Position numbers and translations under genes: made by a program
Shown here: positions 22,339 through 33,065 of the stretch, in pieces
How positions within the stretch are numbered: the first letter of the stretch is position 1
Layout of the letters: each line of letters starts with the position of its first letter
DNA from: Calliopum simillimum
Lineage: Eukaryota > Arthropoda > Insecta > Diptera > Lauxaniidae
Assembly (NCBI GenBank): GCA_951812925.1
Contig: OX638371.1
Span: forward strand, 35,500,101-35,564,100
Reading direction: 5' to 3'
DNA: 64,000 bases
The notes under the pieces: generated by a model
What the model was told of the DNA's origin: nothing
Seen by the model: only the letters and a program-made list of their open reading frames with translations
Databases searched by the model: none

Positions 22339-24204
22339 TTATTTGAAAATTGTATGAAGTAGAGGGATGAACAAATATTCACTGTCATTATTTGGGAAGT
22401 AAACCAGTTTGTAATCGACATTTTTTATGTTAATTTTTTCTTCATTTGCAGTGGGCGTATTATGTGAAATAAAAATTCCTAAATCTGTTTGGGAATTGAA
22501 TGGTTTTTCAAAAAATGGTTTATAATTTTCAAATTTTATTCCTATAATAAACACCTCATCTTCTTCTTTAATAAACCTCACCACAAGAAAAGCGCTTTCT
22601 GCAGCAAAAAAAATATTATCAGGTGCTTTTAGTTTTAAGGTTAAGCTATTTGTTGCAAAAGATATAATTTCACCAAATTTATTGATTTTAGGACCAACAA
22701 ATTTATCTTTTTTAATCACCTGACAGCTGTGATCTTTATTATTAATTTGCTCAAGTATTTTTAATGGCTTCTTCACGTATTTCTTGTATTTTTGCATCTG
22801 GTTTTCAAAGCAATAGGCTGTGAAAGAATCTAAAAACCCTAATTGTTCCACGCATTCTGTAAGATGAAGGATTGAATGCACATTAAATGACACTTGTTCT
22901 TCGTTATATATGACTGAAAAAAGTTCCACGAAATACTGTAGCACATCGTCGACAACATTTAAATTTGCTTCATATTTTTTTTCTGTCAATAAAATTCTGT
23001 AGGCTGCATGCAGTAAAAGGAAATGTTCGTAAACATTGATGTCAATGGAATTTTTCAAAACTAAAATGCCAGTGTAGAGAACAAATTGGCGGAACTCTAC
23101 ACTTTTCCATCTTGCTATTTCATCAAAACCTCTCGGTTTTCTAGCAAATTCTACTGGAATAAAGTCTTTAAGTTGTATCATTTTTTTTGATAAATTATCT
23201 TTATCCATATTGCTTAACTTTGTATAATTAAATTTACCTGCAAGAATACAAGTTAGCATTTTTTTGACAATACCTAAATCAATGAGATGCATTGCATCTA
23301 ATGCAAATTGCGTCACCATTTGAATGCCTGTTTTTTCCAATAATGATATTTCATTTGTTAGAAGTTTGTGATAGTTTTCACCAGTTCGTAATGTAAAGCT
23401 TTCATTTGTGCGTGGTACTCCCTTAGATGTGCTGAAAACTGTTCTATTATTAATGCGTCTTTCTACTTGCAAACATCTCGTACAGCCGTGCAGCGCGTTA
23501 TGGCCTAACGTTTGGCATAAAAATGATTTTGCAGGGGAATCGCAAATGAATGCTCTGATTTGAATTTTAACTATTTTTCCATTAATGTTCAAACCATTAT
23601 TAATCAAATTTGATAGTTCATCAAGAAATTCCCGCATAAAATCATCAACATTTGCTGGTTTCTTTTTGCCTAAATAAACGCCAAACAGTAATACTTCAGT
23701 ATTTTGTTGTGGATAAAGTTTTCCCATAATAGGCCATAACGACTCAGATGAACTTTTGAATAATGGAATACCGTCAACACCAATATCTAGCACTACAGTA
23801 TTCATATTTTCAATTACATTACTCACTTGTCGCAATTTCTTCTCAATTCCTAAATGTAAATATGTTCCTGGCAAAACTTCTCTTATATTTATGAGCTGTC
23901 TAACAATTACTGTTTCCGCACATGTTGGAACGTTAATATGCCAATTATTTAATACTTTAAATAACCTATCAAAAGCCTCACGTGTAATATTATTATTCAC
24001 TGCCCACTGCGTAATGTCGCTTATCAAATTTTTTTCTTCTTCACAATCATGAATTTCATCAATATTTGTTATTTCATCTACTTCATTAATTTCATTTTCA
24101 TTTTCTTTTTCGTTTTCACAAATATTATCACTATTTAAATTATAGTTTAATATTTCGTTTAGTTCTCTTTTAATTAGGAGTTTTTCATGCCGCTTACTAA
24201 TCAT
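22339..24204 (-). CDS. Transposase, CACTA/Tnp2-like DDE enzyme, 621 residues
   Basis: An uninterrupted frame runs from ATG at 24204 to the stop at 22339. The N-terminus is Asn/Glu-rich. The catalytic region has the expected order of motifs: IGVDGIPLFKSS with Asp144; FICDSPAK with Asp222; a Cys pair HGCTRC at 241/244; ALDAMHLIDLG with Asp303; NVHSILHL at 441-448; and YCFENQM with Glu467. The 'VDG(L/I)PLFKSS ... WPI', 'CDxPA' and 'D..H..DLG' phrases are typical of the Tnp2-like transposases of animal CACTA-type elements. The protein would bind the element ends and catalyse cut-and-paste movement in the nucleus. Length is similar to other insect members. No frameshift or stop is seen, unlike every other transposase in the window. 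An additional upstream exon with a zinc finger cannot be excluded. Confidence 0.85.
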   Translation of the reverse strand: MISKRHEKLLIKRELNEILNYNLNSDNICENEKENENEINEVDEITNIDEIHDCEEEKNLISDITQWAVNNNITREAFDRLFKVLNNWHINVPTCAETVIVRQLINIREVLPGTYLHLGIEKKLRQVSNVIENMNTVVLDIGVDGIPLFKSSSESLWPIMGKLYPQQNTEVLLFGVYLGKKKPANVDDFMREFLDELSNLINNGLNINGKIVKIQIRAFICDSPAKSFLCQTLGHNALHGCTRCLQVERRINNRTVFSTSKGVPRTNESFTLRTGENYHKLLTNEISLLEKTGIQMVTQFALDAMHLIDLGIVKKMLTCILAGKFNYTKLSNMDKDNLSKKMIQLKDFIPVEFARKPRGFDEIARWKSVEFRQFVLYTGILVLKNSIDINVYEHFLLLHAAYRILLTEKKYEANLNVVDDVLQYFVELFSVIYNEEQVSFNVHSILHLTECVEQLGFLDSFTAYCFENQMQKYKKYVKKPLKILEQINNKDHSCQVIKKDKFVGPKINKFGEIISFATNSLTLKLKAPDNIFFAAESAFLVVRFIKEEDEVFIIGIKFENYKPFFEKPFNSQTDLGIFISHNTPTANEEKINIKNVDYKLVYFPNNDSEYLFIPLLHTIFK

Positions 24205-24489
24205 TTTTAATTAAACTTACTTTCAATAACTCACAACTTGAAATTAAGAAACAAAATGCAACAAAAATTGTCTGAGTTCGGTTTCTGACAATTGTCTGCT
24301 GCAGAGATAACGGTACGTTTTTCATAACTAGAGCAAAAGTAAACAAAAAAAAATCGCAGCAATAATTGTCTTATTACCAACTCGCTGAAATATTCAGAAC
24401 TTAAACAATCATCCTCGTCTCTTGCCCCGCAAGTTATTACCAACTCAATTGCCATTTTCAGTATTGAATTCAATTGCTAGTGGGCAACC

Positions 24490-24905
24490 ATTTCCACCAC
24501 ACCTTTTCCTAACAAACTTCCATGTGGTAGTACCAAAAAATATACAGATTGGTCAAAATTGGATACAGGTACTGGATCAGGTAATTTTTCCGAGTATACA
24601 GAACTAACAAAGGGAACAATCGATAGTAAATGTATTCAGCTTGCCAATTCCAGATGGTCAAGTCTATAAACTTGAAAGCATATTAGATCAATGTATTTTG
24701 CCATCCTTAAGAATGAATCGATCTAAATTTTTTATAGCAATGGAAAAAAACAATGTTCGTAACTTAATTGGTGCTATTCCTAGAAACTGGCATAGAAAAA
24801 TTATATATGTAGGTAGAAGTTGCAAAGAAACTCATATGGAAGATACAGTTCTTCATTTCATGGTCATTTCAATTTTGAACCGCTTGTGTCTTAAATCCAT
24901 GTGGT
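24490..24905 (+). pseudogene. Decayed RNase H and tail region of a Jockey/I-type non-LTR retrotransposon
   Basis: In one frame near 24535-24610 a KKYTDWSKLDTGTGSG stretch is visible, which resembles the YTDGSKxxxGxGxG start of retrotransposon RNase H with Gly changed to Trp. In another frame near 24715-24880 the phrase NNVRNLIGAI is followed by CKETH and LHF, the region that precedes and includes the terminal Cys/His cluster (compare 5033-5272). Frame changes lie between the two. The fragment begins right after the CACTA-type element, so that element may have inserted into it. Confidence 0.6.
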
Positions 24906-25127
24906 AGAATATGTATATGAACAAGCATATAGTTATCCTAGAATTACTATGTTAAAGCTCTCTGTGCCGGGTACACAATAGGGCCATTTCCGAGGTCTAA
25001 GTTAATGATGACAACATGGTCATCCCATGGATTTTACTTAACTAAGCCTACATGAATCAATAAACCAATTAAAATTCTCTTACAATTTTTGTTGTTAGTG
25101 TGCCGCCAAATTTTGATAATTAAAAAT

Positions 25128-25160
25128 GTGCCGTGACGAAAAAAAGGTTGAGAATCACTG
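25128..25160. other. Possible hAT-type transposon terminus
   Basis: The phrase AAAAAGGTTGAGAATCACTG ends at 25160. It is the complement of CAGTGATTCTCAACCTTTTT, a terminal sequence seen in several animal hAT families. No matching opposite end or 8-bp duplication was found upstream, so only one end is proposed. Confidence 0.4.
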
Positions 25161-25790
25161 GCCTACGTTCTCTAAAAATGCATGGAAAATTGCGCATGGC
25201 AAAAAACACAAGAGAAATATTTCAGGCAATGCTGTCACTGCTGATGCTCGTCGATCTGTTATGAATTCCCATGCTGCTGTTGATGACGTCACAAACCGAT
25301 TATCTCCTTTGCGTGCCCATGCTGTGATTAAGATATTATTATTCTCACTGACATTATTATTCTCACTGAGACTTAGCTGAATAATAATTTCCATAGTGAA
25401 GAATATTTTGACTCAAATATTTACAACGTTTATCATAAAGATCGAGATTCTGTTTCCACTGGTTGCAGTTGTGGGGGTGGTGTTTTGATTGCAGTCAATC
25501 GTTCATTGCACGCGTCGATTATTTTTCTCTATGAGAGCTCAACTGTGTGTAATGATTAAAGGCCTATCTTCTAATCTCTATACCTTTGTTTCATATTTGC
25601 CATCAAACAGTTCGTTGAATCTTTTTAAAATGCATATTGATAATGTCGTATCTGCTGCCGCTGATTTCGCAGATGATTCAATTCAGTTGTTGGTTATCGG
25701 AGACTTTCATGGAGAAGATTATAACTTTCAGATATTGTATCGGATTCTGCGTACGAATGTTCTACATTCTAGTTATATAGCTTCAAAATA
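25161..25790 (+). pseudogene. Endonuclease region of a non-LTR retrotransposon, frameshifted
   Basis: Near 25385-25500 a frame reads FHSEEYFDSNIYNVYHKDRD and then GGGVLIAVNRSL, which is the central part of an APE-type endonuclease. After a shift, LYTFVSYLPSNSSLNLF and LLVIGDF at about 25578-25710 supply the later motif, where a final Asn is expected after GDF. Upstream, 25161-25380 encodes a polar stretch with NSHAAVDDVTNRLSPL that may belong to the end of ORF1. Several frame breaks make it non-functional. No reverse transcriptase is attached. Confidence 0.65.
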
Positions 25791-25799
25791 AAGCAGAAA

Positions 25800-25985
25800 C
25801 GGTATTTCTTGCTTGCTTGGACTAGGATATCTCAAAAATAAGATACAGTAATTCCAAGGCCGGATTCGGATTTGGCATTGCAAAATACATTTAAAATAAA
25901 TACTTTTACATTCGTTTTTTGTGTTTTTTTTTTTTATTTTATATGGGATATGTATTTTTGCGATATTTCGCGAAAATGAGCAGCT
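25800..25985. repeat. Diverged fragment resembling fold-back family FB4
   Basis: The order ATATCTCAAAAA, AATTCC, GGATTCGG, then GCATTGCAAAATACAT, a T-run and TATGGGA parallels 62346-62485 in FB4, but with many differences. No inverted partner was seen. Confidence 0.4.
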
Positions 25986-26289
25986 ACGATTACGAGGTTT
26001 GCATTTTGTAGGCCACTAAAACCCCATTCTCAGATTTTGTCGAAACTTTCATCACACCTATCGACTGTTCAAGCCCAGTGTGTATAAGTAAATTTTTTGT
26101 CAGGTAGGTTAATACATATATCCTTAATCTAAAAGTATGCCATTTAACAAAAGAGTTATAAATTGCAGGTTTAAGAATCAATAATGCACCATTCACCAAA
26201 ACACTACACTGATGCATTGCATGTAAAATTGCTTTCTTGAAAGTGTTAGACTCTCCGTTTTTGAATTCAAGAAAATACTTAGCAAAACG

Positions 26290-26662
26290 CACACGCATCG
26301 AAATACAGCCATGGCATTCAAGTCCAGTTCCTCAGCAATGATTTCCTGGTCAATCTTGGATCTGCATCAATTTTAGACCTCACCAGCGCTACAGTTGCAT
26401 AATCAGTCAAAGATTTTGGACGGCCTTCTCCAGGTTCGTGCTCCACAGAAAAATTACCTGTCTGGAATCTTCGGACCCACTTTGAAATAGTCACGAGGGA
26501 CGGCGCATTAACTTCAAATGCTATTTGGCATTCACTAAATATTTCCTCAGGCTTGAGCTTACGTCGAAATCCAAAAAGCATAGCGAACCGAATCTCTTGC
26601 GGCGTTGTCACTGGAATATTTGCAGACATTGTTTCATGAATTTTACGATTTCTTCTCTCCAT
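26290..26662 (-). pseudogene. Mariner transposase N-terminus, frameshifted
   Basis: The frame from ATG at 26662 encodes TPQEIRFAMLFGFRRKLKP, VTISKWVRRFQTGNFSVE and EGRPKSLTD: the two helix-turn-helix segments and the linker of a mariner transposase, a different lineage from the one at 14609. After KIDADPRLT a frameshift moves the reading to EIIAEELDLN and the similarity then ends. The catalytic domain is absent. A frame at 25990-26298 on the same strand continues beyond the break but shows no recognisable domain. Confidence 0.75.
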
Positions 26663-26689
26663 TTTGACCGATCTTTCTGAAAATTAAAA

Positions 26690-27539
26690 TGATATATCGT
26701 AAGACTATAACAAATAGTACGCAATTTTTTGATTTACTAAAAATTTATAACATGACACGTACTAAGCGAACTTTTGTTAGGCACTCCTTAAGTGAATACG
26801 TAAATTATACCAACGTGTTACGAAAAAATCTCAAAGGATTTAATAAGCAAAATTTTAAATTCACAAATGTTAAATTACTGCATTCACTGCATTCTAAACA
26901 ATGGGTATGATTGCGGCGAGCTTTAAAACAAAGCTAAATAGGCTAATAAATAGATAAGAAAAACCAGCCTTTCAATATATTCTTTTGCTTTCCTTTATGC
27001 ATTTTGCCTTGTCCTTACCCAGTATGTTCGCTTTTTTTTGGAATTTCTCCCGCAAACGGATCAGTAATGGATCCGTAACGGGTAAAAAAGCGGAGATATG
27101 AACCGTCTAGCACACTGGGTACATACATTTTAATATATGTAAACTTTGTATAATTTTCCTTCCATCCACTTTAGTCGCTCTATCCAAAAATTTTTACTGA
27201 TTTTGACGTTCAAAGAAATGTCATCACAGTGTTTCCGAGTACTACTTTTTTTCCTACTTAATTTTTATACTGCGGGAACGATCAGAAGATAACGTTCCGA
27301 TTAGTATTAAACTTATAAGCTTAAACTTATGTCTCGGAAACTCTCGGTAACTTTTCCGCAATTAGAAAGTACAAACCCGAGTCCCGTTATTCTTGACGGA
27401 TAATTGTAATAAGGGAACTGCAATAACGAAAGTTTTAAACAAATTCGCGTCGCGTGTACTGCTGTTTTTTTTTTTTTGCTGTCGTTTTTTAAAGCATAAA
27501 TTGCAATTTCAGGGAAGATATAAATAAATTATTTATTTA
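26690..27539. other. Non-coding DNA with one small palindromic repeat
   Basis: No gene recognised. A degenerate palindrome lies at 27016-27121: ACCCAGTATGTTCGC on the left against ACCCAGTGTGCTAGACGG read from the right, with ATGGATCCGTAACGGG in the middle. It may be a 105-bp MITE. The frame at 26689-26910 has no domain. Confidence 0.4.
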
Positions 27540-27790
27540 TTTATAGCTCAGGAAAATAAGACGAAAATAGAGCTGCTGTGCGAAATAATTCCAAGGGAAT
27601 TTCTTTCACCGGAATTGTCTTTATTAAAGCAAAATGAATAATGTGTAAAAAGTCTATTGAAGTCCATTGTGCGCATAAAAAGTTATTCAGGCTCAGAGGT
27701 CGCTAAAATCAGTTTTTTTGCAAATATCTCGCTAACGCAAACATTTTCAGAAAAATTTTTCTCCAGAATGTTGTAACACAGGAAATTGAA
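27540..27790 (+). repeat. Single FB3 arm
   Basis: Matches both arms of the palindrome at 59331-60240. Landmarks are AGAGCTGCTGTGCGAAATAA, CACCGGAATT, TTGTGCGCATAAAAAG and AATATCTCGCTAA. Only one arm is present. Confidence 0.75.
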
Positions 27791-27819
27791 CTTAATCAAG
27801 AAAATGAGGGAATGATTAA

Positions 27820-27990
27820 AATTACTTGTATTCCTTTGCATCTCTCTCATTTTTTTTTCACACTTGTTTCCGTTTCTCTTTTACACTCATTGCAAAGGAT
27901 CACAGAACCAATCATTTGTTTTTTTTTTTTTAACTTACTCAATTTGTTTTGCATTTGAAAATAAAATGAAAGCAAAACAAAAAAAAAAAA
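27820..27990 (+). repeat. Fragment of a dispersed repeat shared with 39.0-40.3 kb
   Basis: CACACTTGTTTCCGTTTC followed by ACTCATTGCAAAGGATCACA is the complement of 40030-40075 and similar to 30120-30190. The frame at 27864-28139 is within it and is not a gene. Confidence 0.6.
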
Positions 27991-28499
27991 GGAACAAGTC
28001 AAGCGTTGCTCCCAAAGCCAAATTTTTTTTTTTTGCCCAAATATGGCTTAGGAAATTTATTACAACAGCAACAGCAAAAACAAAAAGTGTCGCTCAGATC
28101 TGGTTTCGGAGATATAGCAATCGGACGATCGGGATATAGCTTTTATAAAAACAAGTATAAGTTCTGAGTCCCTTGATGGATATTAAAAAATTTGGTGTCA
28201 TATGAAAGGTATTATAACTAGCTACCAAATTGGTGCACAAAAGTCTTAAATCCGAGTTTTCGGTTTCGATATATGGCGATTTTAAGATAATTTTGAACAG
28301 GTTTTTTTAAAAAAACACTATTTTTTCCAAAAAACGTCTCATCAATCCATAATTTTAGTAACAAAATATGAAAGGCCAATCTATTTTCTTTTATTAACTA
28401 TGCCATTTGTATCTGATTTCCTTTATTTGTAAGGTTTTTCCAAAAAAAAAAAAAAAAAAAAAATAGAAGAATTAAAATTTGTATTTTATTTTATAAGAT

Positions 28500-28780
28500 G
28501 TCTTCATCTACAACATTATCAACATCATCGTTCTCTGCTTTATAGGAAACGACTTTATGCAATTTTCCCTCATATTTAAAAAAATACTCCATTGGCTCAA
28601 CCCCCTCTGCTTTTCACTTTTTAAGGAACATGAATTTTGCAATATATCCTTCGTAAAATCGTTTTCTTCTGTTAAATAACATACATGCAAAGCGTTTTTG
28701 ACATATCGCCACAGACCCTCAATCGTATTTGTGTGGTCATCAGTTACTGGATCTTTAAAAGAAATTGAGTGGTTCACCGT
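28500..28780 (-). pseudogene. C-terminal part of an ISXO2-like (Merlin) transposase
   Basis: The minus-strand frame begins with [20 protein letters not shown] then LWRYVK. This matches the NHS...F.DP...HTNTIE..W...K signature of ISXO2-like DDE transposases; the Glu in NTIEG is the final catalytic residue. About 50 residues later a frameshift occurs, after which another frame reads VEPMEYFFKYEGKLHK and an acidic end. The first catalytic Asp residues are missing. The second copy at 48490-48765 preserves the same order of blocks. Confidence 0.75.
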
Positions 28781-28975
28781 TAGGGGGTTAAGACCTTATT
28801 TTTGTAATCAGTTATATAACTTGACTGAATGATTTGCAAAAATTTCCCAAAAAGAAAGCGCCGCAGGCGAAAAATTGTTATTAAAAATTTCGCGCGAAAT
28901 TTTGAATAACAATTTTTCTCTTTTGTAATAAAAAGTAGTAGTAAACCTCACGTTTTTGAAAAAAAATGTCATTTT

Positions 28976-29360
28976 GTTGTGGTTGATAGTGGTGTTGTTG
29001 ATAGTGATGTTGTTGTTGTTGTTAGTAGTAGTTTTGTTAGTGTTGTTAGTAGCGTTGTTGTTTTGTTAGTGTTTTTGTGTTGTTCTTGTTGTTGTTGTTG
29101 CTGTTAGTGGTGTTGTTGATGTTGTTGTTAGTGGTGTTGTTGATGTTGTTGTTGTGGATAGTGGTGTCATTGTATTTGTTAGTGGTGGTGTCGTTGTTAT
29201 TGTAACGACTCGAACGCCAGGCCAGATATTGTCGTCAAGGTTGTTATTCCTGGCCTCCCAATAGGATGGTCTCTCTGAGACATTGTTGTTGTTGTTAGTG
29301 GTGGTGTTGTTGTTGTTTTTGTTAGCGCTGTTTTTGTTAGTGGTGGTGTTGTTGTTGTAA
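28976..29360. repeat. GTT-rich triplet repeat tract within Merlin copy A
   Basis: Interrupted (GTT)n/(GTTGTTAGT)n repeats on the plus strand. They are broken by a 75-bp unique phrase at 29205-29280 containing CTCGAACGCCAGGCCAGA. The same unit recurs at 49165-49240, and a related phrase occurs at 42280-42300 inside the Q-coding repeats. Confidence 0.85.
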
Positions 29361-29999
29361 TATTTGCTAAATTTCATGAAAATTTCTAAAGTTTAATTTT
29401 TGTTTTTCTATAAAAAATGCCCTAATGATGCAAATTCAGCTTTACATGGAATACTTTATGAAGGAAAATAGATAAGGCTTCCATATTTTGTTACTATAGC
29501 TATAGGTTATTAAGGTACTTTTTTTTTATAATAGTTTTTTTTTAAAAAAACTGGTCAAAATTTTCACAAAATCACCATATCTTGAAAACCATAGCTTGGA
29601 TGTAAAACTTTTTCAGAATAATTTTGTAGCCAGTTAAAATATCTTTCATATAACATCAATATTTTTGAAATCCATCAAGGGATTCAGAACTTATATCGGT
29701 TTTTATAAAAGCTATATCCCGATCTTCCGATGACCATATCTCCAAAACTAGGTCCGAGCGACACTTTATGATTAAACATTTTTTGTAAGAATTATAACTT
29801 TAACAAGAAAAGTTTGGTTTAAACCAAATTAGGTTCTGGGAGCAACGCTTGACTTTAGCCAAAAAAAAAAACAGGAAGCAATGAATGCAACAACACCAAA
29901 AAGGAAAATAAAAGAGGCAAAGCAGCGATCAATATTGCTTCAGCTTTCTTCTGCTGTGATCCTTTACAAAAAATTTTGCATTGCAATACCAAAAAAAAC

Positions 30000-30330
30000 A
30001 AGGAAATGTTTACCGTAATAGCTTATAGTTGCGTGAAGCGGCGCTTGACTTGCTGGTCTCTGCTACGCAAAATGCATTGCTTTGTGTTTTGCTTTTTTAC
30101 TTAATTACTTGTGGTTTTTGTGTCTTTCACATCGTTTTTTCACTTTTGTTTTCGTTTCTCTTTCGCACTCATTGCAAAGAACCATTGAATAATGAAAACA
30201 TAAAATTTGAAAATTCGAGGAAAGTAATGACAAAAAAAACCAATGACAAAATTAGAATTCCCGTTGCTCAACGATCGCAACGAAAATGCTTCTTCCTTTA
30301 ATTTCTTGTCCTTTTGTTTGCTTTTGCAAT
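30000..30330. repeat. Dispersed repeat fragment, inverted relative to 39.5-39.8 kb
   Basis: GCTTATAGTTGCGTGAAGC and CGTTGCTCAACGATCGCAACG segments have complements near 39585-39610 and 39745-39775. The frames here (30029-30301, 30243-30443) are repeat-derived. Confidence 0.6.
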
Positions 30331-30449
30331 TATGTGTATATAGGTATAATGATCAAAGGCAAATATGTGGAAATGAATGCCAACAACCATTATATTTTCT
30401 GGACACGAAGTTAGCTTTTCAGTTGTTTACTGATTTTGAATAAGAGCGA

Positions 30450-30745
30450 AGATGGATTCATCGGATGAAGAATTTTTTATGTCAAGTGTTTTGCGTGTTC
30501 TTATATAAAAAAAAAAAACTGGTATACACCCATTCAACAAAGAGAGACAGGAACATGGCGAATTTCACAATTTGTATCCAGTGCTTCGTAAATACCCCGA
30601 GCGGTTTTATAAATACACGCAAATGTCGATAAAAACATTTGATTATATCCTCAATAAAATTAAAAAAAAGTTGGAAAAAGAGTGGACCAATTTCATCAAA
30701 ACACCAATCACACCTTGTGAAGAATTTATAATTACTTTGGGGTAA
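30450..30745 (+). pseudogene. Harbinger transposase, N-terminal exon
   Basis: It starts ATGGATTCATCGGATGAAG near 30450 (MDSSDEEFF). After a stop and frame changes caused by an A-run near 30505, it reads GEFHNLYPVLRKYPERFYKY then MSIKTFDYIL and PCEEFIITLG, the N-terminal region of HARBI1-like transposases. The exon ends at GG|GTAATT, which is immediately where piggyBac inserted, so the donor site and the TTAA target overlap by position. The frame breaks make it a pseudogene. Confidence 0.75.
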
Positions 30746-33065
30746 TTAACACTAAACATACCATAACGGGTCAAATGACCCATTTTGAACTTTTGCATTG
30801 AAAATGCACGTATAATTTTATTGCATTTGCACATTTGACTTCATGACTTTTTCTAAGTCTATATCTACCATAACGGGTCATTTGACCCGTTAAGAATTTT
30901 GTTATTTTATGAGATTATCGAGTCATATTTGTAGTCAGTAAGTTGCACATTCTTCCAAAGACTGTTGCGTAAAGTAGTTCAACGAAAATAGTGTTGAAGA
31001 TAAATATTATATGCAATACAATATGTATGTTTGATCATACTGTATCTAAAATCACTGTCACATAAATTCTGTTTTGCCTTTTGTTTTTCAATCTAATTTG
31101 TATTGAATTTTCAATTTAAGTTTTTCATTTATTTTACTCTCTCAATGAACTTTCAAATGTGTGTCGCCTCTTATTTGTTGAACTGCGCTGAAGGATTTTT
31201 AGTTTTTTTCCAACAAATAGCTCAGAATAATTTCAAGAAAATATCAAATTTGTGTAAGAAAAAGTGGCAAAAATTGAAAGTCTTGGTAAGTACCTAGCTT
31301 ATATTTTTTTTTATAGTAATACAGGTCATTTTTTACCCAGAAAAATGTCGAAGCAAAAAAGACAGTACAAGTTCTTAGAAGATATAAATAATATTGGCGA
31401 AGAGTTTTCAGAAATTAGTGAAGATGAATTTTCTGAAAATGAAGATATATTGGTTGCAAATGAAAATGAGTTTGATTCTACAGATACTGACAATGAAGAG
31501 GAAAATATTGTGAATGTATGTAGTGGCCGAAAAAAAAAAAGATTACTCTCAAGTTCGGAAGAAAGTGAAGTAGAAATAAATGAACAAAATGTTGCGAATG
31601 ATGGATCTTTTTGGCAACAAATGCAAGTAGGTGGCACACCTGGAAGAGCACCACTTCATAACATTTTCAGGCAAGAAGTAGGCCCAACAGGATATGCAAA
31701 ACGTTATATATTGAAAGGTAAAGTTAGTACTGCATTTTCATTGATAATTGACCACCGTATTATGAACCATATAAGAACATGCACAATAGAAGAAGCAAAG
31801 AGAGTGTTGGGTTCCGATTGGAGTTTATCTAAAAACAAATTAGATGCATTTATTGCAATTTTATATGCTCGAGCTGCATATGGAGCAAATAATATGAATA
31901 TTTCCTTTTTGTGGAATAACATATGGGGGCCTAAATTTTTTTCTGAAACTATGAGCAGAAATAATTTTACCGAAATTCTTAGATTTATTCGTTTTGATAA
32001 AAAATGTCAGCGGAGCCAACGTTTGAAAACAGATAATTTCGCTATGGTATCTGCAATTTGGAATATTTTCATTGAGAACAGCAAAGACTGTTACAAACCG
32101 GGTGAAAATATTACTATAGACGAACAGCTATTTCCGACTAGAGTACGATGTAGATTTACGCAATACATGCCTAACAAGCCGCCTAAATTTGGAATAAAAT
32201 TTTGGTTAAGATTTTTAAGAATTACCACTAATTGCGAAGCAAAAGAAGGATAATATGGAACGATTTTCATCGAAAATTTTTACAACAGATAATTGTACTC
32301 TTACAATCTATAAAAGTAAATCAACAAAAAAAGTAATTTTACTTAGTTCTAAACATAAATTCGTTAAAGTAGAAAACAATGATAAACGTTTACCTGAAAC
32401 TGTTTCATATTACAATAAAACCAAATTTGGTGTAGACATGACCGATCAAATGGCGAGGAAATTTACTACTAAATCTAAGTCTTGCAGATGGCCTCTCCAA
32501 GTTTTTTTCAATATCCTTGATTTAGCTGGCATAAATGCTTGGATTTTGTACAAGCAAACGACAGGAGTAAATATCTCGAGACAAAATTTTTTACTCAAGC
32601 TAGCAGAACTTGGCGCCGATTTTCGAGAAGCTCGTGAACAACCAAAACAAGAAACAAATACGAAAGAATCCTTGCCTAAGTCTGCTACAGATGCTTATAA
32701 ACGTATGAGATGTCAAATAGGATACTGTAAAGAAAATAAAACCAAAAAAATTTGCTCCAAATGTAAAAAAAATTTTTGCGGAATATGTACAATGGACACA
32801 CTTACTTATATGTAAAAAATGCGATGAACTAAGAATTAAAAATTTTTATTTTTTGCTTTTGTAATAGAAATGCTCAACATACTATTTTGTTTAATTATTA
32901 TTAAATAAATTAATTTATAATTTATTAATTTATATTTAATTTATATTTTTATTTCCTTCCTAACATCTATATTTCATACATTCAAGCATGAAACATAAAG
33001 TCGGGTCATTTGACCCGCTATGGTAGAAATAGGTATATATTAAGTCTTGGTATGATTAGTGTTAA
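30746..33065 (+). mobile_element. piggyBac-family element at a TTAA target, internally deleted
   Basis: TTAA occurs at both borders (30746-30749 and 33062-33065). The ends match as inverted repeats: CACTAAACATACCA on the left against CACTAATCATACCA read from the right. A subterminal palindrome, CGGGTCATTTGACCCG, occurs exactly at 30883 and 33002, and a variant with one changed base lies at 30768. The palindromes sit where transposase binding sites are expected. The element interrupts the Harbinger transposase, so it is younger than that copy. Confidence 0.9.
31345..32815 (+). pseudogene. piggyBac transposase with an internal deletion
   Basis: The start is taken as ATG 31345 (MSKQKRQYKF). It lies just after a 55-bp intron in the leader (31286-31340, GTAAGT...CAG). 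The N-terminus is acidic. The DDE_Tnp_1_7 core follows, with RAAYGA, FLWNN and ITIDEQL supplying the first catalytic Asp, then GIKFWL, after which the frame is lost and a stop occurs at 32251-32253. Reading resumes at 32255 with ERFSSKIFTTDN and later FGVDMTDQM, which holds the third Asp, and a Cys-rich C-terminal domain (CQIGYC, CSKCKKNFCGIC). The segment with the second Asp, roughly 100 or more residues, is missing. The copy is therefore inactive but could be moved by an intact relative. Confidence 0.85.

Larger units (their letters stand above)
21004..24484 (-). mobile_element. Apparently intact CACTA-type (EnSpm-like) DNA transposon, 3.5 kb
   Basis: The left end reads CCCAGTAGCAAT (21004-21015); the right end, on the other strand, reads CCCACTAGCAAT (24484 back to 24473), so the termini carry a CACTA-like sequence with one mismatch. 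A subterminal word GAGTTGGTAATA is at 21034-21045 and, inverted, at 24371-24383 and 24434-24446. A 40-bp array sits inside the left end. Two minus-strand genes fill the body: a 621-codon transposase and a five-exon gene downstream. A CA dinucleotide flanks both ends, compatible with the 2-3 bp duplication of this superfamily but too short to prove it. Both genes are open, so the copy could be autonomous or recently active. Confidence 0.75.
27996..29855 (-). mobile_element. Merlin-type element, copy A, about 1.86 kb with long inverted ends
   Basis: The left end AAGTCAAGCGTTGCTCCCA (27996) is repeated as the complement at 29855. The inverted ends extend about 300 bp with moderate divergence, including GTGTCGCTCAGATCTGGTTT on the left and its diverged complement near 29750. 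The interior holds an ISXO2-like transposase fragment and a (GTT)n-rich tract. Copy B at 48293-55620 has the same layout. No clear 8-9 bp duplication was found. Confidence 0.65.

Noticed and set aside
25990..26298. 102-codon minus-strand frame next to the mariner relic
   Set aside because: Composition is protein-like, but no domain, start context or splice site supports it, and it may partly be decayed mariner sequence. Left uncalled.
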